From the NCBI GenBank assembly GCA_037954235.1, contig JBBMOA010000018.1, positions 14,150,001-14,214,000 on the forward strand: DNA of 64,000 nucleotides, read 5' to 3'. Position 1 is the first letter of the stretch; each line of letters starts with the position of its first letter. This document shows positions 48,601-64,000 of the stretch, in pieces. The notes under the pieces were generated by a model that worked only from the letters and a program-made list of their open reading frames with translations, had not been told where the DNA came from and did no database searches. The translations under genes were made by a program, and so were the position numbers. Origin of the DNA: Aulostomus chinensis (Eukaryota; Chordata; Actinopteri; Syngnathiformes; Aulostomidae).

Positions 48601-49316
48601 CAGACTCACTAATCTATGAAATCTCCTTGCACATCATATGTTGATGCTCACTGATATAAAAATAGCTCATGTGGTGTTGTTTGTGACGGCGTGTGCAGTG
48701 CAGCTTTCCAGTCTGAAGACAGAGACGGAGAGGATCCAGGCACAGAGAGACCAAGGGCAGGCTGAGCTGCTGGCATCTCGCAATGAGCTTGAGGCCCTTC
48801 GGGTGGCGCTCTCTCATGTGCAGAGCAACAACAAGGCCCTTAGTAATGAGAAAGTGAGTATAATTGACATTTACTATGAAACAAGACTTGAAGATCCTGG
48901 TTCCTGTGGTGGAAACGTTCCTCTAAAGGTTACTGGGTAAAGATTCTGGAGCTGGAACAGGATTAAACATTCCTGCTCTCTGTGTGGCCGTCAGGCGGCC
49001 CTGCAGCAGCAGTGTCTGGAGCTGCGCAGCCAAGTGATCAGCCTGCGTTCTCAGGTGGACACCAGCCAGACTGTCCAGAGAGACTTTGTCCAGCTGTCCC
49101 AGTCACTGCAGGTAAGAAGACAACAGAACCGCTTAAAGACCAAATTATTTCAGGCCATCCAGCCGGACTCTTGTTCTGTCCGTCAAGGATTCATTTCTCC
49201 TCCTGTCTCAGGTGAAGCTGGAGTTAGTTCGGCAAGCTGAAACTCTTGAACAAGTCAGGGAAATCCTGGAGGACGGAGTGAGTGAACCTGGTTCACCGCC
49301 TGCCGACGCCTCATGA
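42700..49316 (+). CDS. rabep2: Rab GTPase-binding effector protein 2 (rabaptin-5beta)
   Basis: Exons: 42700-42733, 44830-44985, 45879-45961, 46049-46378, 46494-46589, 46721-46819, 47490-47603, 47926-48004, 48136-48147, 48699-48853, 48995-49111, 49212-49316. Phases agree and give 459 aa. Rabaptins are coiled-coil homodimers that bind Rab4/Rab5 and Rabex-5 on early endosomes and promote endosome fusion. Diagnostic segments are SASLSSFSLDTP and SLVSTGTLVPEAIYLPP in exon 4, EERLRIEIVNLRDQL in exon 8, EVLEVQLSSLKTETER across exons 8-10, and the C-terminal VQRDFVQLSQSLQVKLELVR and QAETLEQVREIL, which match the end of human RABEP2. Much of the rest is Leu/Glu/Gln-rich heptad sequence. It is about 110 residues shorter than the human protein; the coiled-coil block between exons 3 and 4 seems to be missing. 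The ATG at 42700 has G at -3 and +4; the frame is open upstream but has no earlier ATG. Tail-to-tail with atp2a1, as in mammals. Confidence 0.93.
44340..44525 (+). mobile_element. Fish interspersed repeat (non-coding) in rabep2 intron 1
   Basis: The run with TTTCCTCCAGGTGCCTCGGC, CAAAAACATGCAGCTTAGGT, CTCTAAATCGCCCAAAGGTG and GAATGATTGTCTGTGTCTGT follows the wording of a very abundant fish repeat. This assignment is from memory of that pattern, and the family name is not certain. Confidence 0.5.
46471..46487. repeat. (GT)n just upstream of rabep2 exon 5 acceptor
   Basis: About eight GT units end 6 nt before the acceptor AG at 46492-46493 and replace a normal pyrimidine tract. Confidence 0.85.
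46676..46716. repeat. (GC)n(GT)n at rabep2 exon 6 acceptor
   Basis: A compound alternating tract runs to within 4 nt of the exon 6 border at 46721. Confidence 0.9.
47437..47470. repeat. (GT)n upstream of rabep2 exon 7 acceptor
   Basis: An interrupted GT tract ends about 20 nt upstream of the exon 7 border at 47490. Confidence 0.85.
48136..48147 (+). CDS. rabep2: rabep2 exon 9, 12-nt microexon
   Basis: Twelve bases between CTGTCAG and GTGAGTG. Joined to exon 8 (ending AACG) and exon 10 (starting TGCAG), they restore the peptide EVLEVQLSSLKTE, which parallels TEVLEASLCSLRTE of human RABEP2. The length is a multiple of three, so skipping would keep the frame and remove four residues. Confidence 0.8.
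48240..48370 (+). mobile_element. Possible short fish repeat fragment
   Basis: CTGCTAGTTAGCTTAGCACAA and preceding sequence resemble a common fish interspersed repeat containing GCTAGTTAGCTTAGCA. It is short and decayed. It lies in the rabep2 intron following the microexon. Confidence 0.3.
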
Positions 49317-49377
49317 GTTTCACAGCGACACTGGAACCAAAAAGCACAGACCCAGATGAAACCTCACAAGACTGACC

Positions 49378-49383
49378 AATAAA
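49378..49383 (+). terminator. rabep2: rabep2 polyadenylation signal
   Basis: AATAAA lies 62 nt after the rabep2 stop codon, giving a very short 3'UTR. Another AATAAA near 50070 could serve a longer form. Confidence 0.55.
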
Positions 49384-49399
49384 GATCAAGTGACCACGT

Positions 49400-50555
49400 G
49401 GAACACACTGACCACTGGAACTATCACAGCTGGTGCTGTTGGCGCTCGCACGGTGACGATGACCAAGACTTTGACCCATCAGAGACTTTTGGTGTTGTGA
49501 CCAAAGTGATGTTTGATGAACTGTGAATACTCTGACACTCACGTTCCTCTCTTGTTGCTCCATGTAACCTGCTTATTCCTGTACTAACACACATGTAAAT
49601 GTTTTGTGTTTATAAACTGACACGACTCCAGCTGAACACTCAACTCTTGGTATACAGACTACACGCTCATCTAGAGCAGAACGCTACAAGGACGTCTGCC
49701 AGCGAAGGATCGCAGTGCAATAAGAAGTTATGAAGTGATCCCAAACAAAGACTTGATGAAGTAATTCAAATGTCATTTTACTGAATCTGTTCATTTGTGT
49801 TTTAGCTTTGCGTTATCCACCCTTCTGTCTTCACAACCGTAAAAACTTGTCGATCCTCAGCAAATACGATCGTCGTCAAGGACAGAAGCTGAGTTAAAAC
49901 CTACCAGTATGAATGCATAACATCTTAATATATTTGTGTTGTTCAGACCAAAAACGTTGAGCTTTTAAGTCATTTTTAAATATTTTGTCAGCTTTAGAGC
50001 TCAGAAGAGTTGCTTGATGAGACGGAAAACCTCTATGATGATAATCTGATGAAATAAGAAAACGGGATTTAATAAACAAGGTTCAATACACGACCCAAGG
50101 AACAATGTAGATGTCAACCGCAGGTTTTTGGCTTCTGTGGGGAAACAAAAGTGAGATGGTGTGTATTTGCTGAGTGTGCAGCGCACACACACACACACAA
50201 ATTTTAGGTCCTCCCTTTCTGAGAAAGAGCCACTAGGGGAATGCCGACAATAAAATGACAAGAAAACCTAGCTGATGTTTATTAATTTCAGCTCACGCTG
50301 GGGATGTTTTTCTCTCTGATGTTTACAAACAATACAAACTGGGCTGATCAGCCACATTAGAACCACTGACACCACTGAGGGTTTGGAACATTTTACAAAC
50401 TGATTCTGGACCAAATTTTCTAATTATGAAAGTTATGTTTTCTAACTTCAAACATGGACATAAAATATGAATGTAACAAAAAAACAAAACAAAACAGAAT
50501 AACCTGGATTAATGTAATGTAAAAAACAAACCAAGACACATGTTTGATTTGGTCT
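49400..50555. other. Convergent intergenic DNA between rabep2 and atp2a1
   Basis: No gene is seen. The sequence is AT-rich, with a short (CA)n near 50184-50200. Confidence 0.5.
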
Positions 50556-50572
50556 TTTATTATGATTTTATT
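50556..50572 (-). terminator. atp2a1: Distal atp2a1 polyadenylation signals
   Basis: Two minus-strand AATAAA motifs (plus-strand TTTATT at 50556-50561 and 50567-50572) lie about 650 nt past the atp2a1 stop codon. A nearer one is at 50963-50968, so at least two 3'UTR lengths are possible. Confidence 0.5.
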
Positions 50573-50614
50573 TAAGGTTTAAGCACTCAGAAGACCTTGA
50601 ATGGTAACACGCTC

Positions 50615-50825
50615 GCTGTAGATTCTGTTCAGGGTCATCGGCGGCTGGAAGCTATCCCAGACGTCACTGGGCAAGAGGCTGCGTCACCAGTTGGTCACAG
50701 GGCTGCATACACAGACGCTCCACCATTCACATCTAGGGACTCCACACAGAAGGACCCCAAGTCAGCCAGCGGACCCAAACCCAGCACCTTCTTGCTGTGA
50801 GGGGACACTCCCACCTCAGCTGTAG
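50615..50825 (+). mobile_element. Fish interspersed repeat (non-coding)
   Basis: AAGCTATCCCAGACGTCACT, GGGCAAGAGGCTGCGTCACC, CTCCACACAGAAGGACCCCA and CAGCACCTTCTTGCTGTGAG follow a repeat that is very abundant in fish genomes. It lies inside the possible long atp2a1 3'UTR, antisense to it. Confidence 0.5.
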
Positions 50826-51219
50826 GTGTCATTAAAAGACCGTTGCTGAACACATGATAACAGTGTAACAAGCACCAGAACCATCCTTGGGTTTAAAGTT
50901 TGTGTACGTGCACAAGAACTGAACTCTGACACTTCATGTTGACATTTCTTTTCATACATATCTTTATTCTTTAAGAATAGAATCAACACAGAATAGTTAA
51001 TAACCTTACCTATATATTAATTTCAGTACATACACAGAAAAATATTTTGCTGCTTTTTTTTTGGTGTATTTTCAGAAGATTTCTGCATTTCATTTTGCAT
51101 AAACATCACTTGATGTTCGGATCATGTCAAGTGACGGTTGGCACGCTCTCTCAGCCGGAGCGCTCCTTGTCTTCCCCCCATCTGTGTCCGTGCATCAGCC
51201 GCTCTGTCGCGCTTTGCCT

Positions 51220-64000
<12,781 letters not shown>

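Overview
The window is vertebrate nuclear DNA, most likely from a ray-finned (teleost) fish. The genes are split by short introns with GT-AG ends and sit among many CA/TG, TA and GA microsatellites and decayed retroelements. Gene content matches two parts of human 16p11.2 placed side by side: YPEL3-GDPD3-MAPK3 and RABEP2-ATP2A1. A NUDT9 gene and a GTPase gene that I cannot name lie between them.

Layout: (1) 1-3.8 kb, minus strand: first coding exon and 5'UTR exon of ypel3; the remaining exons are off the left edge. (2) 5.2-10.8 kb, minus: complete gdpd3 in ten exons (314 aa). (3) 12-29.1 kb, minus: mapk3 (ERK1), eight coding exons (391 aa), an intron just after the stop codon and a probable long repeat-rich 3'UTR. 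(4) 30.1-33.3 kb, plus: nudt9, eight coding exons (349 aa), head-to-head with mapk3 and with a perfect CRE just upstream. (5) 36.0-41.7 kb, plus: a twelve-exon gene for a 451-aa dynamin/EHD-like GTPase with two C-terminal membrane segments; its promoter has a GC box, CCAAT, TATA and a ZNF143-like site. (6) 42.7-49.4 kb, plus: rabep2, twelve exons including a 12-nt microexon (459 aa). (7) 50.5-62.9 kb, minus: atp2a1 (SERCA1), the 3' nineteen coding exons (about 842 aa); the 5' exons are off the right edge. A broken LINE reverse transcriptase lies in one atp2a1 intron.

The genes do not form a pathway. They are ordinary housekeeping, signalling or muscle genes held together by old synteny: a zinc-binding Yippee protein, a lysophospholipase D-type enzyme, the ERK1 kinase, a mitochondrial ADP-ribose hydrolase, a membrane GTPase, a Rab5 endosomal effector and the sarcoplasmic reticulum calcium pump. 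I found no bacterial-style operon, CRISPR array, tRNA or rRNA. The points most worth a second look are the unnamed hairpin-membrane GTPase, the microsatellites that abut splice acceptors in several genes, the rabep2 microexon and a changed active-site residue in gdpd3.

Exon borders were set by hand from splice consensus, reading-frame continuity and remembered homologues. For mapk3, exons 2-7 also have the lengths I recall for the human gene. No alignment or transcript evidence was available.
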